Origin: Deltaproteobacteria bacterium
GTDB taxonomy: Bacteria; Desulfobacterota; Desulfobaccia; Desulfobaccales; 0-14-0-80-60-11
Assembly (NCBI GenBank): GCA_021817645.1
Contig: JAKAGH010000115.1
Coordinates: 1-9,272 of the forward strand
Direction: 5' to 3'
Length of the DNA stretch: 9,272 nt
Of this stretch, positions 1-6,361 are shown piece by piece. Each line of letters opens with the position of its first letter. Within the stretch, counting starts at the first letter, position 1. The notes under the pieces were generated by a model that saw only the letters and a list, made by a program, of their open reading frames with translations, was not told the DNA's origin and ran no database searches. The position numbers were made by a program, and so were the translations under genes.

Positions 1-141
1 CTGGTGGAGCAAAACGCCAACCTGGCCCTGGAGGTGGCCCACCGCGCCTATATCCTGGAGACCGGAGAAATCTCTCTCTCAGGCCCCGGCCGCGAACTGA
101 AGAACCACCCCCGGGTGCAAGAGGCCTATTTGGGGGGATGA
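1..141 (+). CDS. livF: Branched-chain amino acid ABC transporter ATP-binding protein LivF, C-terminal fragment
   Basis: The frame is open from the first base and ends in TGA, giving the last 46 residues of an ABC ATPase. It begins with LVEQNANLALEVAHRAYILE, continues through a GEISLSGPGREL segment, and ends in VQEAYLGG. The LVEQN segment after the D-loop, the 'ILE-tGeI-LSGpG-eL' strand-turn-helix and the terminal 'YLGG' are hallmarks of LivF, one of the two cytoplasmic ATPases (with LivG) that power LivHM branched-chain amino acid import. The Walker A, signature and Walker B motifs lie outside the window to the left. This is an ordinary host housekeeping gene that converges on the tail cluster, so it marks the host side of the boundary. 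A related amide or urea transporter ATPase (UrtE type) is the main alternative, but the ending fits LivF best. Confidence 0.88.
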   Translation: MVEQNANLALEVAHRAYILETGEISLSGPGRELKNHPRVQEAYLGG

Positions 142-144
142 TCA

Positions 145-238
145 GAAGTGAGCAGTAAGCAGTAAGCAGTGAGCAGTAACGACTAAATCGTTCGAACGGT
201 TTTTTACTGCTTACTGCTCACTTCTCACCGCTTACTTA
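145..238. repeat. Paired heptamer-period arrays forming a perfect 21-bp inverted repeat
   Basis: Two degenerate tandem arrays with 7-bp period face each other. On the left, units are AGCAGTA, AGCAGTA, AGCAGTG, AGCAGTA (151-178). On the right, units are TTACTGC, TTACTGC, TCACTTC, TCACCGC, TTACTTA (204-238). Bases 145-165 are an exact reverse complement of 204-224 (21/21), leaving a 38-base central segment. The right array runs into the stop codon of the - strand gene ending at 236. It lies between two convergent genes and could form a large cruciform or transcript hairpin. The same 7-bp periodicity recurs at 1820-1861, 2087-2121 and 8021-8054. Confidence 0.85.
185..205 (+). terminator. Possible intrinsic terminator downstream of livF
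   Basis: Within the centre of the 145-238 inverted repeat, the palindrome CGTTCGAACG (189-198) is flanked by A/T that can extend the stem by A-U and one G-U pair, and is followed by six T (200-205). Read on the + strand this is a weak stem-loop plus U-tract about 45-65 bases after the livF stop. On the - strand there is no T-run, so it would serve livF only. The stem is short and partly uses the T-run, so the call is tentative. Confidence 0.4.
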
Positions 239-499
239 TCTCACCACCCGCCCCCGCAGGTCGTGGGCGTGATGGTTTACGGCCTGCCATAGATCCTGGT
301 GTTCCCCTTCATGTTCGTAACGGCAGATAAAGCGCTCCCCCAGTTCCTGGCGGCAGTCGCAGCAGAGCCGGTGGAGCTCGTCCAGTTTCTTTTCCATGCG
401 GGTCAGCAGCCGCCAGAGGAGAAAAGCGCTCACCCCCGCGAAAAGGCCCATCAGGGAGACCAGAGTGTTGGTATGTTCCCCCAGGTCCTGGAAGTACAT
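236..499 (-). CDS. Small single-pass membrane protein with coiled coil and Cys/His-rich tail, possible lysis accessory
   Basis: An 87-aa protein. ATG at 499 is preceded by GGGAGG at good spacing (around 511-516). Residues about 12-32 (TLVSLMGLFAGVSAFLLWRLL) form one hydrophobic membrane helix, followed by a charged amphipathic stretch (TRMEKKLDELHRL). The C-terminal half is rich in Cys and His: C46, C47, C49, C59, H63, H67, H76, H77, H79, a possible metal site. It is the last gene of the tail cluster, after the 53-aa holin-like gene, and converges on livF. Position and topology suggest a holin partner or other lysis-module membrane protein. XhlA-type proteins have the opposite order (coiled coil, then membrane helix), so it is not a clear member of that family. 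No specific function is recognised. The stop codon lies inside the heptamer repeat array, so the C-terminus may have been shaped by that repeat. Confidence 0.7.
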   Translation of the reverse strand: MYFQDLGEHTNTLVSLMGLFAGVSAFLLWRLLTRMEKKLDELHRLCCDCRQELGERFICRYEHEGEHQDLWQAVNHHAHDLRGRVVR

Positions 500-549
500 G
501 CTTCAACTTCCTCCCACCATTTTAACCAGCCAAAAACTGAAAACTGCCT

Positions 550-711
550 TTAAGACTTGGCCACTCCGGCCCGGAGGGCTGCCAGACCCATGGCGCCGGC
601 CAGTCCCATGATCATGTCGAATTGACTCTGGTCAATCCAGCCCATGGTCCTGGCAAAGGTGGCCAGGGCCAGCAGCGCCGCACTGATGTAAGTCTTTTTT
701 CCTGCCAGCAT
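550..711 (-). CDS. Holin-like small membrane protein (53 aa)
   Basis: A short - strand frame from ATG (709-711) to TAA (550-552). It has an excellent GGGAGGAG ribosome binding site (around 719-726), which overlaps the end of the upstream fibre gene. The peptide begins MLAGKKTYISAALLALATFA and ends in AALRAGVAKS. It contains two hydrophobic stretches (about residues 8-20 and 33-48) separated by a short acidic turn (WIDQSQFD). The start 'GKKTYI-(S/T)AAL', a central 'G-(I/L)D' turn and a final 'hydrophobic-LRAGi-K' segment are typical of many small unclassified phage holin-like proteins next to tail fibre genes. The gene starts 4 bases past the fibre stop, so translation is probably coupled. Membrane pore formation at lysis is inferred; no endolysin gene accompanies it in this window. 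Confidence 0.72.
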   Translation of the reverse strand: MLAGKKTYISAALLALATFARTMGWIDQSQFDMIMGLAGAMGLAALRAGVAKS

Positions 712-715
712 CTTC

Positions 716-1771
716 TCACTCCTCCCAGCCCGTAACTTTCACCATCTGATTGGCGGTGTTTTCATTGTTGAGGTAAATGCGGCTGCCTTCGAGAACGCGG
801 CAACGGAAGGGCAGCGCCCCCCGCACTCCCTGGAAATCCCCGGAGGGCGGCGGACCATGGAGAACCAAAGCCGGATTGCCGCCATCATAGGACATGGCCA
901 GTTTCAGGTCCGCGCCCGCGGCCGCGGCGGCATAACCCTGAAGCACCCGGGCCGTGGGCGGCACCATGAGCCCCAGATCGAATAAGGTGTTGCCGTTGAT
1001 CGCGCCGCTGGCCGCCTGGCGGGGAGTAAAGTAGGTGAAGCGGCCGCCTTCCTGGAAAAAGGGCACCAGGTTGCTGTCGCTGCCGTTCAAGACCATCCCC
1101 AGGCAGCGAAAATTGGTGTGGGGCAGGGCCAGGAACCAGTCCCCCGGGGCCAGCGTCAAGGCGCTGCCCTCATAGGTGATGGTGCCGGCACTGCCGTTAT
1201 CGCTGTTGTTGGCGGTGATGAGGCGCACCAGGCCCCGGGACGCGCCGCTGAGCACCAGGATTTTGCCGTCCGCCAACTCATTGGCACTGCAACCGTAGCC
1301 GATATCCCCGGAATTGCCGTTATTGCGCAAATAGATGCTCTGCGCCGCCTGGGAAGAAACCCGCATTACCGGCATGGCCTTGAGGCTGAAACAGGTGTCG
1401 GCCGCACCCGCCAACGCGAACACGCAGTACCATTGATTGGCCTTCTCTGTGCCCCAGAGGCTGCCGGCGGTGGCAAAATTCAGCACCAGGGCCTCGGAGT
1501 TTTCCCGGTAGCGGCCGTCCGCCAGGCCGCCTGAGACCCATTGCCCCGGGTGCAGCGGGGAAGGGAAGCCGCAAAGCATGACCCGGGCTTTGCAGTCGGC
1601 CAGGGCATTGACCCGGAGATTGGCCGCGTCCACATACTCCAGGGGCGGGGCCAGGGCCATCTGGAAACCTTCCAGCACCGCCTGCTCGATCTTCTCGAAG
1701 TCCGTTTTTAAAATGACCTGGCGGCCCGTGCCGCTGCCCCATTTGCTTTGCGGGAGATGAATCAAGGACAT
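716..1771 (-). CDS. Phage tail fibre or appendage structural protein
   Basis: A 351-aa protein. ATG at 1771 has GAGG eight bases upstream. There is no signal peptide. The N-terminus has a short helical segment (about 22-40, LKTDFEKIEQAVLEGFQMAL) of the kind that attaches a fibre to the tail tip. The rest is glycine-, asparagine- and alanine-rich beta sequence without catalytic motifs. Hydrophobic strands such as QWYCVFALAG (113-122), ILVLSGASRGLVRLITA (171-187) and APGDWFLALPHTNFRCLGMVLNG (208-230) suggest a beta-sandwich. The end, RIYLNNENTANQMVKVTGWEE, resembles the 'Yl-N-...-v-V-GW' ending common in phage tail appendage proteins. It lies between the giant tail-tip gene and the holin-like gene, the usual place for host-recognition proteins. 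I do not recognise the exact family. A host surface-binding role is inferred from position and composition. Confidence 0.68.
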   Translation of the reverse strand: MSLIHLPQSKWGSGTGRQVILKTDFEKIEQAVLEGFQMALAPPLEYVDAANLRVNALADCKARVMLCGFPSPLHPGQWVSGGLADGRYRENSEALVLNFATAGSLWGTEKANQWYCVFALAGAADTCFSLKAMPVMRVSSQAAQSIYLRNNGNSGDIGYGCSANELADGKILVLSGASRGLVRLITANNSDNGSAGTITYEGSALTLAPGDWFLALPHTNFRCLGMVLNGSDSNLVPFFQEGGRFTYFTPRQAASGAINGNTLFDLGLMVPPTARVLQGYAAAAAGADLKLAMSYDGGNPALVLHGPPPSGDFQGVRGALPFRCRVLEGSRIYLNNENTANQMVKVTGWEE

Positions 1772-1819
1772 GGATTATCCTCGCTTTCTAGAGATTGTCG
1801 AGGTAAGGGCCAGGGGAAA

Positions 1820-2121
1820 AGTGATTAGTGGTAAGTGGCCAGTAATCAGTCGATAGTGTGGCGTCCCAGGAATTCCTCGCATAACTTGGGTCGTCTTTCT
1901 CCTTCCCCCTTCGAGGGGGGAGGGTCGGGGTGGGGGTGGCGTCTTTTGGCTGATTACCGCCACTTAGCCAAAGTCGCTCCCCTCACCCTAACCCTCTCCC
2001 CCGAGGGGAGAGGGAATAATATTGGGCATATTCATAGGTGATATTTTGTAACTTATTTCTGGGACGTCACACTAGAAGCAATAGACTAATTGATCACTGC
2101 ACTGATCACTGATTACTGAAG
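1820..2121. repeat. Composite inverted intergenic element (MITE/REP-like)
   Basis: This fills most of the 368-base gap between the giant tail gene and the fibre gene, with no credible coding region. The outer parts are heptamer-period arrays: AGTnnnn units at 1820-1861 (AGTGATT, AGTGGTA, AGTGGCC, AGTAATC, AGTCGAT, AGTGTGG), and ACTGATC, ACTGATT, ACTGAAG at 2101-2121, with degenerate units before. CAGTAATCAGT (1840-1850) is the exact reverse complement of 2108-2118. GTGTGGCGTCCC (1856-1867) matches the reverse complement of 2061-2072 at 11 of 12 bases. The arms enclose two G/C-rich hairpins. The layout looks like a non-autonomous dispersed repeat, or nested ones. No transposase is present and no target-site duplication is obvious. 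Confidence 0.72.
1901..2014. repeat. Pair of G/C-rich hairpins in inverted orientation, with potential G-quadruplexes
   Basis: The left hairpin pairs 1901-1910 with 1914-1923 around a TCG loop (one G-T wobble). The right hairpin pairs 1992-2001 with 2005-2014 (10/10) around a CGA loop. The whole left arm (1905-1941) resembles the reverse complement of the right arm (1975-2011). The + strand at 1915-1936 has four G-runs (6,3,4,5) separated by 1-2 bases. The - strand at 1979-2002 has G-runs (5,3,3,4) separated by 3 bases, including a GGGTTAGGG core. This is a type of short palindromic repeat widespread in bacterial intergenic DNA. Confidence 0.75.
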
Positions 2122-2139
2122 ATGCTCCCTCGCCCCAAG

Positions 2140-5100
2140 CTACCCTCCATAGGTCCGATATTGCCAGTTGGCGTCATAAGAGCTGCCCTGGTCTATGGCA
2201 TAATCATCGTAGTCGCTGCCGGATTGATCCACGGCCCAGGCAGCCGCGGGGTTCAAGATGCGGGCCAGGCTCAGGTGGGTGGTGCGGCGCCCCAGGTCCA
2301 GGTCTTTACCGGTAACCCAAAATTCTTCCCGTTCCAGGCGGTGGAAGTCCGAGGACACCGCTACCGTGTCTCCCAGCTCAATCCGGGCGCCTTCCAGCCA
2401 GGTCTCCGCGGCCGCCAGTTGCCAGGGGTTGGCCAGGCGCTGCAGCAGCCGGGAGGCCAAGAGTTGGGCGACTTCGGGGTTTTCCATGACCACCGGCCCG
2501 CCATAGCGGCAATCCAGGTCCACGGCCTGTTCGCCCCAGGCCGCAATGGCGGCGGCGTCCCGGGCTTCGGCGTACTGGCTGTTGTCCTGGTTGTAGTCGG
2601 CATAACGCAGGCGCACCAGGTTCTTCACCCCCTCCAGGTCGTAGCTCAAGGTCAGGGAACGGATCTGCCCGGCGGGCAGCTCCACCAGATTATCCAGGAG
2701 AATAAAGTAAAGGAGGCGCTGCCACCAGGACCAATCCCCCTGGCGTTTGGCGTACTCCAGGGCCCCACCCAACATGCACACCACGCCCTCCAGGGAGCCC
2801 ATCTGCGCCAGGCACAGGTAGTTGGGGACATAGTCCCAGACGTCCGCGGCCTCGCTGATCGTGAAAGGAATGAGGTCGGAGTTGAGGACATTGGGCTTCC
2901 CGTCCCCGGCATGGCTGAAAGTCCAGGAAATGAGGGCGTCAAAATGGGCCGCATCCTGAGCGGTGGAGGGAAAGGGGTAGGCCTGGCCCGCAGCCCCGTT
3001 TACCGCCAGGCCGAAGGCCTGGAGTACCAGGCCGTGGAGCCAGGCGTAATGGTAATCGCTTTTATAACCGCCGAATTCCTGGTCCATCCGGTTTTCCCGG
3101 AGATCGTCCAGGAGACGCCGGGCCCAAAGGCCGGCTCGGGCATCGCCGTTACGCAGATAAACATAAAGACAGCCCAACACCAGGGACGCGGCCATGCCCG
3201 GGTCATAAGGGGAGCCATAAAGGAAGCCGTATTCAGAAAAAACCTGGGGGAATTTCCAGCCGGGGCCGTCAGCCTGCACAAAAATATCCGACCAGCTAAG
3301 CCAATTATCCAAAATGGCCCAGGTCTGGGGGTCATTGCTGACGAAATAATACTGGGCCAGGCGCATAAAAGCCCAGTATTGCCCCAGGCCGCCGCCCACC
3401 TCCGGATAAGCGCTGCCGTTAACCGTGCCCTGGACGATGGCCCAGGCGTTTGCGTATTCCTCCGGCGGCAGCACCCGGCGCTCATACTTGAAGTAGTCCA
3501 GGGAGAAGACCCCGTAGGAGCCGAGGTTGAGATAAGCGGTGTTGGTCAGGCCGTTGCCCGCGGCCAGGTTATCGTTACCCAGAAGAACGCCTTCTTTGAC
3601 TTTGTAGATCTTGCTTTCGCCCGGGGCTATCATCCAGGTGACCATATGCCAGTCGCCGTCCAGGACCCCGGGGATGTCGGCGAAGGAGTCTCCGGCGCTG
3701 GTGGTCACCCGGAGCTGCAAGGCCGTGCTTCCGGCCTCCTTGGTCTGGATGACCCAGCCGTCCGTCCCCATTTTGTCCACCAGCCAGCACCAGGCGCTTC
3801 CTTGAGGCGAGCCCTTAATAATCAGGGTCAGGGAAAAGGGGTTAAGGCCCGGCTCCAACAGGGAGTTGCTGGCCAGGCTGGCATGGGCCGCGCCGTCAAA
3901 ACTGACCGCGGTATTCCCCGGCTGGCAGACTCCGGGGACGTAAGCGGGGGAGCCGCTGCTCCACCCCAGGGTGTGGCTGTGGCCGGAGGCGTCGGTGAGC
4001 GCGCCGTTGAAGTGCCAGGCCCCGCTCACCAGGCCGTAATGGCGGTACTTGGGCCACCAGGAAAAGCCGGTGAAGTCCTCCTCGCCGCACAGGGCGATGT
4101 TTTCCACGTCATTGCGGGTGTGCACCGGCAGCATCGGGCCTTTGACCCCGCCATAGCGGCCCTGGAATTCATCCTGCGCGTCCCGGTGCAGATTGAGGTA
4201 GTTCTGGCATAGGTTCAGGGCTCCCACTAAATAGGGGGCCAGGGGTTGGGCGTAATGCACCAGGGTAGGGCCCCGCCAGGGATTCCGGCCATACGGGGTG
4301 AGGGAGATGGCCAGCCGGGGGGTAAAGGGGTAGGGGTCCCCGGCCTCCAGATTCAGACCCACCTCATCCAGCCACCATTCGTGGTCCGGCAGACCCTGCT
4401 GCTCCATCTTGAATTCCAGGAGCCGCAGGCGCGAGGCCCCGGCAAAGGTGAGATGGTCCCCGAACTTGAGGTCCGTCAGATAAAAAGCCCCGTTGCTGGG
4501 AGGCGCGGCCGCGAGGCCCAGATCCACTATCTGAAGGGGGTGGGTCAGAGGTGAGGTCCCGGACTCCAGGCCCATCTCCCCCAGGTTCACTGTGACCCGC
4601 TGCCAGGAATTGACCTGGACGGTCGCGTCCTTATAAAAATAGCTGCCCTGGGCATCTTTGACCTTGACCCGCAGGTTCAGGTAGTTAGCCCCGGAAACCA
4701 CCGGCTTGATGAGAAAATTGACGTTGGTCTGCCCGGTGGAATTGCAGCGCTGGGGGTCGATACCCACCCACGCGCCCCAGGCGGTGACAAAGGGAGAGAG
4801 GTCCCAGGTGATGAGCCGCTGGGTATAGAAAGTATCCCCGAATAAGACCAGGGTTTCTTCCCAATCGCCGATGGTGATGTCGCTGTCATCCGGCGCGGCG
4901 GAGTACCAGCCGCCCCACATGGCCCGCACCCGGTCGCCATCGTCGATGATATTATCCCGGCGCCAGAACTGGTGGAAGGCAATCTCAAAGGCGGTGGTCT
5001 CGGTATAGCGGTCCGGCAGGGCGTGGACGTACACATGCTGCGGCCCCCAGGGGTCCGGGTCCGCGTCTGCAGAGTCATTCAAAGACACCAGAAGACGGCG

Positions 5101-6267
5101 GGGGTGCACGGCCGGGTCGCCGCCCCAAAACGCCCAGGCGTCACCAGCCACCAGGTCGGTGCCGCTCCCGCCTTCCCAATATACCTGGACGCCGCCCCAC
5201 AAGTCCACGGGGTGGTCCCGGTCCCCGGTGATCACCCCGCTGGCTTCCCAGGTGGCGCCCCCATCCCGGGACCAACGGCAGGCGGCCTGGCCCACTTCCC
5301 CGCCGGTTTCCATCTGCACCACGAACTTCCGCCTTTCCTGGCGGTCGTAATCCCCGGCAATGACCAGGCTGGCGCTGCCGCTTCCCACTTTGGTAAGATT
5401 ATGGACTCGCCGGGTGTCCCCCCGCCCCCGCAACTTGAGCTGCACCCGGTCCATGGCATTGAAAGGCGCGGGCGTCAAGGACCAATCCAGGCCGTAGCCG
5501 CACCAGGCCGCATCCTGGACGCCGGGCAACACCGCCCGGAGGTGCAGCTCCCGGGTGGAGGAGCCTGGGGACTGTTCAATGGCAAAAACCTGGAACGCGC
5601 TCACTCCGGCAGTGGCCTCCCGGTAGAGCAAATACGCGCCCCGGTTCCAGGCCTGGCGCTCAAAGGAGTCAAAAACCAGGGGCGAAGTGTGGCTTTCCTC
5701 CCGGGGATAAAAGGCGTCCCAAAGAAATTTAATGAGGGGCTGCAGGTCCCGGCCTTGTTCCCGGCCCGCCAGGTGCAGGAAAACCATGAGGTCCAGGATC
5801 CGGTCCACCGCGAAATCATAGGTGTAGTCGTCCCGGGCGCGGTAGGCCCGGCGCACGCAGGGGTAGTTGTTCAGGGGCTCATATTGGGCCGCCTTTTCGC
5901 CGGTAAGATAGAGGTAATAGACCTGGACCGACGTGCCCGGCGGCAGCGAAGTCCCCAGGGTGATGACCGTGGCGCTCCCCTGGTTGGTGAAAGAGCCTCC
6001 CAGGTAATAGTTGGTGAGATCGCCGGACACGGGCTCGGCCCAGAACCCTTCCCAGGGGAACCCGGTGGCGGCCGGCCACACCCCCCGGACCAGAAGGACC
6101 TGGCCGCCGCCCGGGTTGGGGCTGGCGATGGTGATCCGGCCATCCGCCTGCACCAGAGCGGTGGCGCCGCTCCAGTTACCCGCGGCTACTTCTTGCAGGG
6201 GTGTCCCCCCCATGTTGTCGAAGACCCAGTTGAACTGGGACGCCCGGGCCCACTGGATGCGCGTCAT
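2140..6267 (-). CDS. Giant multidomain phage tail-tip protein with LamG, alpha/alpha-toroid-like and hub-like C-terminal regions
   Basis: A 1375-aa protein. I chose ATG at 6267 because AAAGGAG (6273-6279) sits five bases upstream; the frame stays open to 6420 but only through a dispersed repeat. Visible regions: a beta-rich N-terminus with a 'VITLGTSLPPGTSVQVYYLY' hairpin (about 101-120); a helical stretch (152-187); a module (about 295-400) homologous to one in the upstream hub protein; a carbohydrate-binding-like beta-sandwich (about 490-605) ending in GAFYLTDLKFG; a LamG/concanavalin-like domain (about 745-945) with WHFNGALTDASG, AVSFDGAAH, GDWHMVTWMI and YFKYERRVLPPEEY; a helical, aromatic-rich region (about 955-1200) resembling six-hairpin glycosidases; and a hub-like C-terminus (about 1205-1310) with YGEQ-like (WGEQ), a 'LLASRLLQRLANP' helix and 'IELGDTVAVSSD'. 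It follows the hub gene, so it probably sits at the tail tip and contacts or degrades surface glycans. No catalytic residues can be assigned by eye. Enzymatic activity is inferred; a tail structural role is well supported. Confidence 0.82.
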   Translation of the reverse strand: MTRIQWARASQFNWVFDNMGGTPLQEVAAGNWSGATALVQADGRITIASPNPGGGQVLLVRGVWPAATGFPWEGFWAEPVSGDLTNYYLGGSFTNQGSATVITLGTSLPPGTSVQVYYLYLTGEKAAQYEPLNNYPCVRRAYRARDDYTYDFAVDRILDLMVFLHLAGREQGRDLQPLIKFLWDAFYPREESHTSPLVFDSFERQAWNRGAYLLYREATAGVSAFQVFAIEQSPGSSTRELHLRAVLPGVQDAAWCGYGLDWSLTPAPFNAMDRVQLKLRGRGDTRRVHNLTKVGSGSASLVIAGDYDRQERRKFVVQMETGGEVGQAACRWSRDGGATWEASGVITGDRDHPVDLWGGVQVYWEGGSGTDLVAGDAWAFWGGDPAVHPRRLLVSLNDSADADPDPWGPQHVYVHALPDRYTETTAFEIAFHQFWRRDNIIDDGDRVRAMWGGWYSAAPDDSDITIGDWEETLVLFGDTFYTQRLITWDLSPFVTAWGAWVGIDPQRCNSTGQTNVNFLIKPVVSGANYLNLRVKVKDAQGSYFYKDATVQVNSWQRVTVNLGEMGLESGTSPLTHPLQIVDLGLAAAPPSNGAFYLTDLKFGDHLTFAGASRLRLLEFKMEQQGLPDHEWWLDEVGLNLEAGDPYPFTPRLAISLTPYGRNPWRGPTLVHYAQPLAPYLVGALNLCQNYLNLHRDAQDEFQGRYGGVKGPMLPVHTRNDVENIALCGEEDFTGFSWWPKYRHYGLVSGAWHFNGALTDASGHSHTLGWSSGSPAYVPGVCQPGNTAVSFDGAAHASLASNSLLEPGLNPFSLTLIIKGSPQGSAWCWLVDKMGTDGWVIQTKEAGSTALQLRVTTSAGDSFADIPGVLDGDWHMVTWMIAPGESKIYKVKEGVLLGNDNLAAGNGLTNTAYLNLGSYGVFSLDYFKYERRVLPPEEYANAWAIVQGTVNGSAYPEVGGGLGQYWAFMRLAQYYFVSNDPQTWAILDNWLSWSDIFVQADGPGWKFPQVFSEYGFLYGSPYDPGMAASLVLGCLYVYLRNGDARAGLWARRLLDDLRENRMDQEFGGYKSDYHYAWLHGLVLQAFGLAVNGAAGQAYPFPSTAQDAAHFDALISWTFSHAGDGKPNVLNSDLIPFTISEAADVWDYVPNYLCLAQMGSLEGVVCMLGGALEYAKRQGDWSWWQRLLYFILLDNLVELPAGQIRSLTLSYDLEGVKNLVRLRYADYNQDNSQYAEARDAAAIAAWGEQAVDLDCRYGGPVVMENPEVAQLLASRLLQRLANPWQLAAAETWLEGARIELGDTVAVSSDFHRLEREEFWVTGKDLDLGRRTTHLSLARILNPAAAWAVDQSGSDYDDYAIDQGSSYDANWQYRTYGG

Positions 6268-6272
6268 CAATG

Positions 6273-6279
6273 CTCCTTT
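6273..6279 (-). promoter_or_regulatory. Ribosome binding site of the giant tail gene, lying in the edge of a dispersed repeat
   Basis: On the - strand the sequence reads GGCGCAAAGGAGCATTGATG: AAAGGAG with five bases to the ATG at 6267. The AAAGGAG lies at the edge of the GCGCAAAG-type repeat (6277-6336). It decides the start at 6267 over the upstream in-frame ATG at 6420, which lies inside the hub gene and would add 51 residues of repeat-encoded sequence. Confidence 0.7.
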
Positions 6280-6336
6280 GCGCCTTGCTTTGCGCCTTAG
6301 CGTCTTTGCGTGAAATTTTTCCTCACGCAAAGACGC
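6277..6336. repeat. Hairpin-forming dispersed repeat between hub and giant tail gene
   Basis: TTTGCGCCTT occurs twice with a 12-base period (6277-6286 and 6289-6298), followed by GCGTCTTTGCGTGA (6300-6313), which is the exact reverse complement of 6323-6336 with a 9-base loop. Reading in one frame gives the peptide FHAKTLRRKARRKGAL, a well-known signature of a 'CGCAAAGACGC' repeat found in many unrelated bacterial genomes. It occupies most of the 94-base gap between the two tail genes. On the - strand the loop holds only a short A-run after the first arm, so it is not a convincing terminator, but the stem could affect expression of the gene downstream. Confidence 0.8.
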
Positions 6337-6361
6337 AACGCCGCCAAAATGCAAGAATAAT

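Noticed and set aside
145..238. CRISPR array
   Set aside because: The repeats are 7-bp, contiguous and degenerate, with no spacers of even length and no cas genes nearby.
142..240. Phage attachment site next to livF
   Set aside because: Only one end of the cluster is visible, there is no tRNA gene, and no second copy of a candidate core can be compared.
1775..2041. Short open frames on both strands in the 1772-2139 gap
   Set aside because: Their peptides (PPPPRPSPLEGGRRKTT, LTLTLSPEGRGN) are known translation artefacts of the dispersed G/C-rich repeat, not genes.
2122..4212. Long + strand open frame (696 codons) opposite the giant tail gene
   Set aside because: Its translation is low-complexity Gly/Val/Ala/Pro/Gln/His sequence without domain patterns, as expected from the antisense of a GC-rich gene. 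The - strand frame has recognisable LamG and tail features over the same bases.
4972..6300. Long + strand open frame (442 codons) opposite the N-terminal half of the giant gene
   Set aside because: Composition is typical of a shadow frame (PG, GH, VPG runs), with no convincing ribosome binding site and no recognisable family.
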